A stretch of 64,000 nucleotides of DNA from Phylloscopus collybita (taxonomy: Eukaryota; Chordata; Aves; Passeriformes; Phylloscopidae), in contig JAJNNQ010000016.1 of the NCBI GenBank assembly GCA_027886175.1, positions 2,769,501 to 2,833,500 of the forward strand. Reading direction: 5' to 3'. Below are positions 36,605 through 48,249 of this stretch, piece after piece; the first letter of the stretch is position 1, and each line of letters opens with the position of its first letter. The translations under genes were made by a program, and so were the position numbers. A model generated the notes under the pieces. The model had not been told where the DNA came from. It did no database searches and worked only from the letters and a program-made list of their open reading frames with translations.

Positions 36605-36995
36605 TAGCCACCCAAATCCCCCAAATAAAAATCACAAGACAGAGCAAGACAATGATGGAGCAGCTGCAGGCTCAGTGTTTTGATGAAATATTGAAAAATC
36701 CCCCGGGCTTTCCTTTATTGGAATATCAAAACCTGTGTGTCTAGGAGGCTCTAGCTCCTTGTTTCTTCTCCTCTTTCACACAGACACTGCATCTCCAGTG
36801 AGTCTGTAAAGCAGCCAGGGCAGTGCTGTCCCACACAGAACTTTGGTGTGGGAGAGAAAAGGCCTTAATCCCTCCTTTCCATGGGATGTTAGAAGGACTG
36901 TGGATTGTCAGGCAGCATGGACAGGCTGGAATTCTGTGAGAGGTGATGGATATTTGGCAGTAAATCAGCCCTCAGAGCCAGGGAAGCAAAAGTCC

Positions 36996-37404
36996 CTGTT
37001 ACACACAACATTATGTATGAGTTCAAGAGGCATTTAATGGTAGAGAGAGAGATTTTTAGGGGATGCTTTAATGCTTCTCAATAATTTTTTTACTCCTGGT
37101 TAGAAAAGTGATCACTGACCTTTTCAAAGCAAATAAAAATACGCTTCTGATCCTTGTTTGAATTGATAAAATAGCTGGAAATCTGAGTGGTTCTGGACAA
37201 AAGAGTCAACACCTCTGTAAAAAAAAAAAAGAAAAACAGCTGAGGTCTGAAGTCCTGTTTCCTATCTCCTGACTGATTCCTTAGTAAATTACTTCAAAAA
37301 ATGGGAACTTAATTTCTGCTCACCCAAAGTCATGCCTGTTCCTGAAGGAAAATGCCTTTATTCCCATTGCCCATTTGAAAAGTCAGAATGTACTGCACTG
37401 CATA
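36996..37404 (+). repeat. Inverted duplication B, left arm
   Basis: 409 bp whose reverse complement is found at 39547-39942. By eye there is one base substitution (CTGGACAAAA against CTGGGCAAAA), two homopolymer length changes, and one complex indel (GTCATGCCTGTTCCTG here against GTCATTTCCATTGCC there). The arm has no open frame worth noting, no TG/CA LTR signature with target duplication and no terminal inverted repeats of its own. Homology stops abruptly on both sides. Confidence 0.95.
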
Positions 37405-38477
37405 GTAGTTTTGTCTCAGGTAGGAATGGTTTTGCAGAGAATGACCAGGCTTCAGTCTCACAGGACACAGTGTAGCTGGTTCACTGAAGGGACATTCCTT
37501 TCCCCAGGGTATGACATGCTAAAAACCATCCTGCTGTTTGCTTTTTCCTTTCTGCTTCTCCACACACGGGGGAACTAGAAAAAAGCCTGTGATGCTGAAA
37601 TCCATGGAAGGGAACTCCAGCAAACAATGGAGCTCTTTTTACTTCCTTGATGTTTCTCTCATTCTCACTTTCTACGAGTAAAAGTCATTCTGCCATCATT
37701 TAAATCATTGGGATATGTAGTAGTCAATGCCAGTAATCTGTTGTGTTTACACTCTTCTGTCATTCTGCTTTTGAAGTTTCTAAGACAATGAATTCTTTCA
37801 CTGGAGGCAAATAGAACAGTGTTACAACGTGTTCTTTACCCTTTGATAAAGAAAATTGAAAATGCATCACAGAGGCTGTGGCCTCACATTTGTTTCACTA
37901 AAAATCACCCAGGAATTGTTCAATAGTTAGTGTTGAACAGTTAAATGTTGAATAGAGTGAGAAGAGAACAAATAAAAAATAACTGCAAAAATTGACTTCT
38001 CAGCAAGGAATAACCTTATCAGATGACATTTTGCCTTAAGGTCCATCCTGAGCAGGTGTTGCATCTTCCAGAGTCTCTTGCTAGGGGTGAATACATCTTT
38101 ACAGGGCTTATGGCTGAGTTTCCCTGCTGAATTTCTTTCTTTAAGCACAGCCAGTGTGGATCAGAGAAGGGTTAAGATCTGAACATCACCCTGCCCAAGT
38201 GGTGTCACCTGGAGCAGATGGGCTGCAGCACTGCTTGGCCTTGTTGAGGCAAGATAATCTGAGAATAAAAACAAGAGGCACCTGGACAGGATAATGCTGC
38301 TCCTGTGCCCACTTCTTTCTGACCCCTGCTTAGGGTCAAGGGAAGTAGGAGAGCACTTCAAGGCTGAAAGAAGCTCAGGCAGTAAGAGGGGAGCTTATGA
38401 ATGGATGAGCCATGGAAGGCTGGCTGAGAGATCAGAGTTGGGTGTTGCTTTTTATTTCTGCCAGGGTCGGGATTAAA
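37405..38477. other. Spacer between inverted arms, left part, no gene seen
   Basis: Unique AT-leaning sequence leading to the LTR at 38478. No open frame exceeds about 75 codons and no repeat family was recognised. Confidence 0.5.
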
Positions 38478-38901
38478 TGTGTCAGACAGTATTCCTTGTT
38501 TGGACTCAGATATTTATTAATTCTTATCTTTGTCACAGTCTCACAAGCCGTGGGTTCCACAGCACTTCTACCTAACAAACTAAAAAATGACTCCTATCTC
38601 TTTCTCTGCAAGGCCTTTTAAGGATAAACTGTCCAATTAAGAGATGACACCTAAATTATTTTTACTTTTATCCCAATAACCAACCACCCGTGGCCCGCAA
38701 TGTGGATTTTTCTACCCAATTACAAAATCCCACCCAGACCCATGAAGAAGAAAGTGAAAAAGGACTGGCCTAAGCACTAAATCCTCCATCTTGCTTTATA
38801 TCTATTACTGTATTCTAAACCCTTAAACTCTAAGTTTTGCACCCTGTGCTATCACACACTTCTAGTAAAACACACACCCATAATCCCAGTTCTGTCATTC
38901 A
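38478..38901 (-). mobile_element. LTR of an endogenous retrovirus, minus strand
   Basis: On the minus strand the sequence runs from a TGAATGACAG edge, through CTTAAAAGGCCTTGC (TATA-like, near 38612-38625) and AATAAA (complement of 38513-38518), to a CTGTCTGACACA end. Interior blocks such as AAAAGGACTGGCCTAAGCAC and TATATCTATTACTGTATTC look like a known songbird LTR type, but that is recollection. The termini share CTGTC on both strands. No clean target duplication was found. It lies inside the spacer of inverted duplication B. Confidence 0.65.
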
Positions 38902-39546
38902 ATTTTGGGAGCTTTCTCCAAGGCCTGAAGTTGAATGCAGTGTTTGCTTGGGGGTCAGTGCCTGTCAGCACAGAAAGCCTGAAATCCTCAGTGCCCAGGG
39001 TGATGGGGCAGCCTGGCCTGTCCCAGGGTCTGATGAGCTGCCTGGAGCAGGTGTGGGAGCCCTTGGGCCAGCCCAGAGCAATCCCTGCAGCTCCTGGGAG
39101 CTCTCCTGTGGGCTGCTCTCTTGTGCTGCCACTGCTCAAGGTGCAGGGAAAAGCTGTTTCAAAGGGTTTCTCTTTGGCTGCTCTACGTGAGCTTTTTCTC
39201 AGCCTACGTTTTAATGCTTGACAGCTGAGCTTTTACAAGTTTTTGGGGCCATTAATCAGGGCAGTGTTTTGGGAAGCTTTTACAATGTATGTTTGAGAAA
39301 TTTGTGTGGCACTGGTTCGAATTAAAGGCTAAGGCTTACTTTTGGGGTTGCTTTTTGGCATCTTTCTGTAAAGCATGGAGCTGTGTATTATTGTTCTGAG
39401 CCCATAATTAGTAGCAAATGTTTGCAAAGTGCTAAAGATTGTTGCTAGGGTGCTCCTTCAGGCTGGGATGTGTGAGAGAGGTGGTTAAACCTAATTTGGA
39501 TCTATTTAAAAACCTGTTTTCTTGAGCTGCAAGTATAGATTGTTTT
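38902..39546. other. Spacer between inverted arms, right part, no gene seen
   Basis: A GC-rich patch (38.93-39.18 kb) with overlapping open frames of about 95-117 codons on both strands that have no recognised domains, then AT-rich sequence up to the right arm. Confidence 0.45.
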
Positions 39547-39942
39547 TATGCAGTGCAGTACATTCTGACTTTTCAAATGGGCAATGGGAATAAAGGCAAT
39601 GGAAATGACTTTGGGTGAGCAGAAATTAAGTTCCCATTTTTTGAAGTAATTTACTAAGGAATCAGTCAGGAGATAGGAAACAGGACTTCAGACCTCAGCT
39701 GTTTTTCTTTTTTTTTTTACAGAGGTGTTGACTCTTTTGCCCAGAACCACTCAGATTTCCAGCTATTTTATCAATTCAAACAAGGATCAGAAGCGTATTT
39801 TTATTTGCTTTGAAAAGGTCAGTGATCACTTTTCTAACCAGGAGTAAAAAAAATTATTGAGAAGCATTAAAGCATCCCCTAAAAATCTCTCTCTCTACCA
39901 TTAAATGCCTCTTGAACTCATACATAATGTTGTGTGTAACAG
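39547..39942 (-). repeat. Inverted duplication B, right arm
   Basis: 396 bp, the reverse complement of 36996-37404. The spacer is about 2.14 kb and contains an LTR. About 140 bp beyond the outer edge a long ATT/TTTTA tract begins. Low divergence implies a recent duplication, recent gene conversion between arms, or an assembly artefact. Confidence 0.95.
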
Positions 39943-40083
39943 TGATGATTGCTTTTTGCTGTTTGATGCCAGATAAAGCTGTGATATAGCCCATTTGCAA
40001 GTAAGCAGGGCAGACTTATCATTAGGCTGGGTTTTCTTCCTGGAAGAATACTCAAGTTCAACTTAAAACTTGTTCCAGGGTTA

Positions 40084-40375
40084 ATTTTCATTATTATTAT
40101 TATTTATTATTATTATTATTATTATTAACTTTTAATGTTTATTTATTTTATTTTCTATTTTATTTATTTTATTTTTATTTTGTTTTATTTTTATTTTTAT
40201 TTTATATTTTATTTATTTTATTTATATTTTATTTTATTTATTTTATTAATTTTTATTTTATTTATTTTTATTTTTATTTTATTTATTTAATTATTTTTTA
40301 TTTATTTATTTTATTTTATTTTTATTTTCTAATTTTTTTTTTTTTATTAATTTTTTTAAATTTTTTTTTTCCCTG
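40084..40375. repeat. ATT and TTTTA/TTTAT microsatellite tract
   Basis: Begins with about a dozen ATT units (40089-40127) and continues as irregular TTTTA, TTTAT and TTTATTT units, then T-runs up to CCCTGCC. The tract is G- and C-poor for about 290 bp, so it should melt easily. Confidence 0.95.
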
Positions 40376-41556
40376 CCTTCCCTACTCCTCTTTCAACTAT
40401 CCTAATGAAAGATCAAGAGTAACCACCTGGATTTAAAGTCTTTCTTTCACAATCATTAGCTATCAAAATGCTGATTTCCAAGTGAAGTCACCAGATTGAC
40501 ATGTTGCTGCTAATTGAAGAATCAGAGCTATTAATTAGAATCAGACACAGTGAAATGCTTCTCTCTAAGCCATGGAGCCTACAAAGAGATCTCAATTACT
40601 TTTTCTTTTTGCTTAGAACAAGTGGTGGGCTCATTTTTACTGCCTTGCTGAACTGTCAGTCTAATGTCAGTCACTGGGAAGGGAATGTAAACTGAACTAG
40701 CAGTTAGAAACAAAACAAAAACATCAGGCTGATGTACCAAGAGCCTGGAGCTAGTTTCATTTAAGCTGTGGGAATAGTTTGTGTTTCTAAGCTGTGTTTT
40801 CATAAAGCTTTGGCTCAGTGGCCTGTGTAGCATTGGTCTGGGACTATCTGAAAACAGCTAGAACAATGCCTGGTGACTTTGGGAAATGGTCTTTTCTCAA
40901 TTTGTTTCCCTTTTGTTGGGGATAGAGCTTGGCTTTTAGCTGATGTGAGTGTGGGTGTTTTTTGAAAAATGTCACCTTCTGTATGTGACTTGGCTTCTTT
41001 TCTCATCTTGAACTTGTGAGAAGATGTTTCAGTGGCAGAAGTGAAAACGAAGGAGGAGGTAAGAGCCCACTGCTTGGAGGGTAAAGCACCACAAGTTAAA
41101 AGTTATAAAACTGATTCTGCTTCCTTAAAGACAACTTCTCAAACTGTGCACATGCTGAGGAGAAGATGCATGGCTTCTGCCCTGACTGGGTGATTCCAGG
41201 TCCCTTCAGGAAGGGCTGGCAGTTTGCAACTTCAGCTTCTTTTTCACAGGAACTATACTGGAAAAGAAATGCACAGGCCTTCCTCAGAACATGGGGGCAG
41301 AGGCATCAGGGAAGTGCTGTTGCTTGCATGCCCCTTGCCCTGGGTACAGACTGCTCAGTGTTTGCTTGCTGACACGTCCTTCTCTGCACAGGAAGGCACT
41401 GCTCTGTTCTAGGTGGTCAGATGGACATCTCAAACCTGTCTCACAGTAACTCCATGAGGAGCTGTTGAGTTTCTAGTCTCACATCCTGAGAAACCTCTGT
41501 CCATAAAAACAGTGCTTTGCACCCAAGTCTCTGCTCTTCATTTGATACTTGTGGGC
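40376..41556. other. Unique non-coding DNA, no gene seen
   Basis: No repeat family or exon recognised. Open frames are under 85 codons. Confidence 0.5.
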
Positions 41557-42041
41557 TGTCCTTGTTTGGTTGGGTTTTTTTTACACTGGATAAAGTATAG
41601 AACATGTAACATTTAATAAACAATGCTCATAATGTAGATCTGATAGACCACAGTTAGTTGTCCTTGTTTTTGTTTTATACTGATTGAAGTATAGAACACA
41701 TAACATTTAGCAAACAATGCTCAGTGTGCATCTCATGGACCACAGTTAGTTGTCCTTGTTGTTTTTGTTTTTTGTTTTTTTTATACTGGCTGAAGTATAG
41801 AACATATAACATTTAGTAAACAATGCTCACAGTGTGGATCTGATGGACCACAGTTAGTTGTCCTTGGTTTGTTTTTTTTTTATACTGGCTGAAGTATAGA
41901 ACATATAACATTTAGCAAACAATGTTCACGGTGTGGATCTGATGGACCACAGTTGGTGGTTGTCCTTGATTTTTTTATTCTGGCTGAAGTATAGAACATT
42001 TAACATTTAGTAAACAGTGTTCACAGTGTGGATCTGATGGA
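41557..42041 (+). repeat. Minisatellite, five units of about 92-108 bp
   Basis: Units start with TGTCCTTG at 41557, 41659, 41751, 41859 and 41961. The last is partial and ends in GTGGATCTGATGG. Each unit holds GAAGTATAGAACA (first unit AAAGTATAGAACA), then AACATTTA followed by an (A/G)NAAACA motif, then GACCACAGTTAGTTG. Length differences lie mainly in a T-rich linker. Units 2-5 are closer to one another than to unit 1, consistent with expansion from the 3' side. Confidence 0.95.
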
Positions 42042-45000
42042 ACCCTCCTCAGGTTTTCAGCAGTCTTTCTCAGGTAAGAATGCTGTTTTGGCAGATGTGG
42101 CTGGTGCTTTCCATCAAGTGTTGGAGCTGGAGGAGAAGGGCTAAGGCCTGGTTGTGGCTTGGATTAGGCAGCTGGCTTGGAAACTGGGTGAAAATATCCA
42201 GCTGAGATGCAGAGATAGGTTCTAATGCTCTGTGGAAGTCCTTCTGAAGAGATACTAAGCTCCAAGAAGGAAGATGGAAAGTCAGGAGGATGGCACTGTA
42301 GGGCACCAGGACACAGATTTATGGCTGCTCTTGCCCAGCTGGGACTTGGTTAGCATGAAAATGTGTCGACAGTGGGGATATCAACTGAACCTGGTTCCGT
42401 GTTAGTGGATTGTCCCCTCCTTTCTGAGCACGTTTGTTTGCTGTGGTTACTAAGGAGATGGAGCACAGTTTAGCTTTTGTTAAGCAGGCAGGAGGATCTG
42501 CCAGTTCTTCAACAAAAGGCCTGATAAGGTAATTTCCTCCATCTCATGTTGAGGGCAGTGAATGCAAGTCAAACACTGTAAATGGAAAAGTTGTCTCAAA
42601 CTGTGTTTTCTGGTAGTGACTGGTGATGCTTGTGGGCTTGTGTGCTGGCTGGCTTTGCTCTTAGTGCTGGTGGTCTGATATCCCAGGACCCTTGGGGAAG
42701 AAAAAATTTGTGTGGCAAGATGAGATACTATTGAAAATCCATGGGCTGACCTCACTGCTAGCTGCTCTTTCCATGCCCTAAAACAATAGGTTTTGGAGAA
42801 GATCAGGTCAGATATAAGAGAAAAATCCTGGTGGGAAGACCACCAAATTGATCCCTGGCAGCATGAGAGGGACTGTAGAGTCAGGAATAGGACAAGTAGC
42901 CATTGCTAGGAAGGGAGAAATGCTGGATAAAGAAAAAAGAAAAAAAGAAAAAAAAAGAAAAAAAAAAAAGAAGAAAGCTTGTAGCTGTTTTCTGGTTAAA
43001 AAAGTGAAGATTTAGACAAGTATGTAACATGGTAGCTTTTGGCTTACCTGTCTACCATCATAGGTGATGTTGACACCCCTGAAATTCAAATTCTTTGTTC
43101 AGCTGTTTCCACCAACCTACGTGTAACCACAAGGTGGGCTGGTTCTATCAAGTTTTTGGTGTTACAGAGGGATGTGTTAATGAATATCATCATCTGCTTT
43201 GTTATAGTGTTGATAAGCAAGGGGTAGGAAAGATTAGGAGCATGGGGGAAACAGGGATTGAAACTAATAACTGGCAAATCCCAACAACGTGATTGTGGAC
43301 ACTGCTGCTGCCAAGCTTGATGAGTGCCAGGTAAGTTCTTCTATCTACAAAGGCTAGCTTGGACTCTTAATATCTGCATAAGAGCATTTCCTTTCCTTTG
43401 GACCAAACTTACTAAATTTGCAAACACTTTTACTAATAGGATCCACATCTTTACCGAACCCTGTTTCAGTCTTGGCTTGAGGCATCATCCTGGTCTTGCC
43501 AGCTGGGATCCCCTTTCTGTGTAACTATTGCTAGCTGAGAGGTGCCATGCACTCTTAGCTTGGAAATAAACTAACCTAGAGTTAGAAGCAGAATGACATT
43601 TAAATCTGAAATACATGGTATTCTAGTGATTGCTGGAGCAGTTGCACCAACAGTCAAGTTTAGCTCTGTCATGGTTTCCTTAAGAGGCAGTTGGGTATTA
43701 TACTTCATGCACTTTAATTATGGAGCAAAACCCATAGCTCAGTTGTTAATAATATATTTTGGGATTGAATGCTGCTATTCCTTACTCAAACAAAGGATTC
43801 AACTCTGTCTTTTGGTAGCTGTTTCTACTCAGTCACCAAGGCTGGAAGCTCAGCATGATGCATGTTCCAGTGAGCCTTTGAGATGAGAAACCAATAGTAT
43901 TAAACTCCTAAACTATAGTTTCTTGAAAATACTTAGGCTATTTTCCCCTTGGAAATCTGCAGGAGTGCATGCAAGGTTTGGACTTGCCTGTTACTGAACT
44001 AATCAGTGCTTTAGAATCTAGCAGGTTCTGTTTAAATCCCTTCTCTCTGCCTTCACATGGGTGTGCCTCTTGCTGGCACTTTGATTTTAAATCCCTTCTA
44101 AAACTGGAGATGCAACAGCAGGATTAATTTGCTGTAATGCCCTGGAACCTTTTCCTCAGAATAAAGAAGAAAGGAGCATCTCTGATCTTATCTCTGTGCT
44201 GAAGGCTGGGTATTTTTGTCAAAAGTATAGATAACTACCTATAAAAGAGAATTGCAGCTTGTGCAACTTCTGCTATTAAATTCATCAACCATAATGAGAG
44301 ATATCAAGTTATAGGTGAGGCTCAGATACACCTGCATCTGCAGGAAAGTAATCAAACTGTTCTGAAGGTGATTTTTTCCCTGTAAGAAATACTTTTCCAG
44401 AGGAAGAAGAATGCTTTTGAGAAAACTGCTTGAACTTTATGGGGAAGCACTTCAGTATGAATGAAGTCTATGTGGTGTTACACCCCTTAAACACCATTTT
44501 TTCTCTGGCCCTTGTATGGAAATCCATTCAGCATTCACAGCTGTGCTAGAGAAGGGTGTGTATTCAAAGAAACCTGCCCAGAACCATTTGTGCTGGACTT
44601 CCTACAAATCCCTGTCTGCATTAACCTGAGTGCAAGCAAAGCAGCCTTCATAGCACACCTAAAACATGCCTGAGAAAAAAACACACAGAACTTGCCTGCC
44701 CACCTCTGCTACTCCACAACAGCAAATACCCCAGAGAGAAGCACTTTTGACATTCCCAGATTCTGCATCAGCTCTTCCAGGAACGTGCCCAAAGTTGTTC
44801 TTGCAGGTGTGATGCTAAGCAACCACTCTGCAGCAGAATGAGTTCTCACTGGCAATCTGAAAAGGGCAAAGCTGTCATGACAGTGAGGAAATGTTCTGTA
44901 CAAAGAGATCACTCCGGTCCCAGTCAGACCTCTGTTGGTCCCCTGCTGTAAAAATACCAGAGATGAGCTTAAAAGCTCCAATTCATGATGCTGCAGTTCA

Positions 45001-45343
45001 TGGTGCTACTAGATTCCAGAAACACGTGTCGATGTGCTTGTAGCACAATGTGAAATGTGTTTATAGCACTCAGAAATATGAGTGGTTTAATGCACATGAA
45101 AGCCCATGTTACTCATGGAAGATACACTTATTTATCTTTACAACCAGCCTTTGTTCACCTGAGGGTGCAACTCTGCCATATCAACTCTCTCTCTTCCTCA
45201 CACTCATCACCTCACTTTCTTCCATGGGGATGCTTGCTACCTTTGCTCTCAAAAAAATGATGGTGCAGTTATTCTTCTAGAGAAACTCTGAGCAATGCAT
45301 TTCTCATCTTGCCTTTCACTTTGCAGCCTGCCCTTTCTGCTTT
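42042..45343. other. Unique non-coding DNA, no gene seen
   Basis: Contains an A-rich purine tract at about 42929-42977 (AAAAAAG repeats). No exon, LTR or CR1 was recognised. All open frames are under 100 codons. Confidence 0.5.
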
Positions 45344-45590
45344 CATAGGAGCACAGAATCATTTAGGCTGAAAGTACCATTTTAGGCTGTTGAGCCCAGG
45401 TCTTACTATCAAGCCCACCACTAACCATGTCCCCAGGTGCCACGTCTACACATCTTTTAATTACCTCCAGGGGTGGTGAATCAACTGCTTTCCTGGGCAG
45501 CCTGTTCCAGTGTTTGATCACCTTTCCTGTGAAGAAGTTTTTCCTGGTATCCAGTCTCTCTGGTCCTGCCTTGCTGCAGCCACTTCAGAT
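45344..45590 (-). mobile_element. CR1 LINE 3' fragment, minus strand
   Basis: Reads as reversed CR1: AGAATCATTTAGGCTGAAAG, then AAGCCCACCACTAACCATG, GGGCAGCCTGTTCCAGTG, GTGAAGAAGTTTTTCCTGGTATCCAGTCT (in two blocks). The left end corresponds to the CR1 3' terminus with its ATTCT-type repeat. It is about 250 bp, 5'-truncated and well diverged, an ancient, inactive copy. Confidence 0.85.
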
Positions 45591-45929
45591 TGCTCAAAGT
45601 CATCACTCAAAGGTGCCTGAGTTGTGGCACTGATACCTGGAAGTCATGAAAAGCCATTTATCTGGGAAATTGCTCAGCACTACTCCGTTGGTGTCTGCTC
45701 TTTGGGAGCATTACTCTGTCTAATAGCTCATTCAGCAGACTCCAGATGAATGAGGGAATGCTGCAAATCAGTTTATCTGATGGACAAGTGAAATGTCAGG
45801 AGAGGAGTTTGTGAGGAAAAAAACCCCAAATCTCTTTTCCCAGTCTTTAGGATTACTGCTGCTAATCCATTCACTCATCTTAACAGCGTGCTGTTTATTA
45901 GTACTTCCATGTTTTTGGGTTTTTTTTGT

Positions 45930-46161
45930 TTCCTTCCTTCCTTCCTTCCTTCCTTCCTTCCTTCCTTCCTTCCTTCCTTCCTTCCTTCCTTCCTTCCTTC
46001 CTTCCTTCCTTCCTTCCTTCCTTCCTTCCTTCCTTCCTTCCTTCCTTCCTTCCTTCCTTCCTTCCTTCCTTCCTTCCTTCCTTCCTTCCTTCCTTCCTTC
46101 CTTCCTTCCTTCCTTCCTTCCTTCCTTCCTTCCTTCCTTCCTTCCTTCCTTCCTTCCTTCT
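45930..46161. repeat. Pure (CTTC)n microsatellite, about 58 units
   Basis: About 232 bp of uninterrupted CTTC/TTCC repeats with no visible impurity, flanked by T-rich sequence. The complementary strand is (GGAA)n/(GAAG)n. It keeps three frames open in one direction and produces long spurious S/F/L/P and R/K/E/G frames, which are not genes. A pure tract of this length is expected to be highly variable between individuals. Confidence 0.98.
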
Positions 46162-47188
46162 CTTATTCCCATTTTCTATTTATTTTTTTTTTTAATTTCC
46201 CATTTTCTCATTTCCCATTTTTTTATCTTCCTGGTAGATTAACTTATATAAGATGGGGAGAGTTGTTTCTAAGCAGCATTTTATACAAAATATTGTGACT
46301 TCCTTATTGTTGTCTCAATGGTTTACAATGCATTTTAGCTCCTTTAGCTAGAGAGGCTTTCTGCATTTAACATTTATAATGAAAGGGGTTGTTATATTTG
46401 GCTTTCATAACAAGAACCATTTGAACAGTTCCTTTGTTTAGTTCACATGCAATTTACAATGTGTGTGTGGATGCTTGTATTTCCCCTAAAAGAAAAATAC
46501 AAAGAAAAACTGTTCTCTTTTCTGAGAAGGGTGTGAAATCTTGATCCTTCTCATCTCTGAAGCTGCAAAGAAAGCTCTAAACTTACAGAGCAGAAGTTGC
46601 TGTTAAGCTCTGGGGATGGGGAGTGAATGTGAGAAAAAAAATTCTACACTGGTACTCCATGGATCACTTGGCTCTTTTACCCACACAGTTTATCTTTATA
46701 ATGGAAATAGAGAAATTCTGAACAGAGATTGATTTGTTCATTGTCTTATCTGAACCATCCCCTTTATCATTTGTACTTCAGTTCTGCTGGATGTTAAACC
46801 TCTCTGGCAGCCTGGCTTAGACCAGGCCAGGATTTGTTTTTTTGCAGTTGCTGTGATAAGAAGCTCAGAAGGTTGCTTTAGTGTTCCTGTGCTGCTGTTT
46901 AGTTGGCAGGGTGCAGGATGCTGTTGCTTACTCTGCTCTTTGACCTTCTGCTTCTAAATCTTGTTTCCCAGCAGTATCTGCCCAGAATCTCTCTTTAAGC
47001 AGAATGTCAAGCTGAAGGATGCTGTTGCCTTCAGATGAGACGTGGGCTTTGATGAGGGAGATGCTGGACTGAGCTTCTGGGTGTCAGCCAGCAGTGGGGT
47101 TGCTGCACTCTGCATGAACACTCCAGGGAAGGCTGCTTGGGAACTGCAGGCTTTGTGGGAATTCAAACCATTTCAAGATGTGGTTTTG
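46162..47188. other. Unique non-coding DNA, no gene seen
   Basis: AT-rich sequence at 46.23-46.50 kb without repeats has the look of old unique DNA and could be a conserved non-coding element, which only alignment can show. Confidence 0.45.
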
Positions 47189-47216
47189 TTTTTTTTTTTT
47201 TTTTTTTTTTTTTTTT
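47189..47216. repeat. Poly-T homopolymer, 28 bases
   Basis: Uninterrupted T-run followed by GTGTGTGT. No retroelement body was identified beside it. Confidence 0.9.
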
Positions 47217-48249
47217 GTGTGTGTTAAGACCAAGCAGAATGGCATTGAAGCATTCAGTAGAGGAGCTGCTGTGATGGTGCTGTGAGAGCTTTTGAGGACC
47301 TCTCACAGGGAGCTTGCAGGAAGGCACTTTTCCATGAAACACACGGGTTGGAGGGAACATTCAGAGTAAATTAGTCACCAAAATACTGAGAAAACATTGA
47401 GGGGCAGCTACTTGTTAACCAGAATGAAGGACAGTGGTTGAGTTCTAAGCAAATCTGACACGGGGATTCAAATTTGAGCAAAAAAAACCCCTTGGGTTAA
47501 GTCTCAAAAAACATTCTGTGGAGCAGTTGGAAGCTGCAATTTGCTTGGCTTCTTGCTTGAACACCTCAGTCCAGATGAAAGCTGTGATCTCCTGTGACAT
47601 CTTGACCCACCCCTGCTTTGCAGTCTCTAAGCAGATGCACACCTGGAGGGGCTGGAAGTGTTCTGGTGAAACCTAACCCCAACAAATCTGGCATTCACCT
47701 GCAGTATCCAAACTTCTCAGGGCAGAGCCAGTTTTCTGAGTGGTAGGGGGAATGTCCTTATGTTCATCTTGCTTCTTCCTGTTTTCTCATTACTTTGCTC
47801 CTTTCCACAGGTTTATCTGCATTGTATTAAGGGAAATAATTAGGGATTCTGATCCTTAAAAAAAAATAAAAACAGATAGTTTGGACTTCTTTAAATCCTT
47901 GCCTGGTCTTAGAATTTTCCTGTAAGCTGAGATTTGAGAATGAGAGAGATTTTTCAAGCACAGAGTTGTCAGTGTGACCCTTGTATTGGGATAAAAAGGA
48001 GAGAATATATATAAAAAAATATGTTTCACTTCTTTCACCAGCTAAGTAACATACAGTCCCTGTCTTCAATTCCTTTCCTTCTTATTAGAATTGCCAGTAT
48101 ATAAAAAAGGGTGAAATTTTGACATTCTGATATCTTTTGGATTTTAAAAACAGGTCATCTTTTTACCTGTGGGTTTTTCCCTGAATACACCCCCTCATAT
48201 CCATGAGGACGCTTTGCATCTTTGAAAACACGAAAATGGGTGACATTTG
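47217..48249. other. Unique non-coding DNA, no gene seen
   Basis: Short open frames only, none recognised. The 3' part may include the U3 of the following LTR, whose start was not fixed. Confidence 0.45.

Noticed and set aside
45768..46298. Frames of about 90-150 codons with perfect repeating residues
   Set aside because: A direct translation of the CTTC microsatellite; no protein family is implied.
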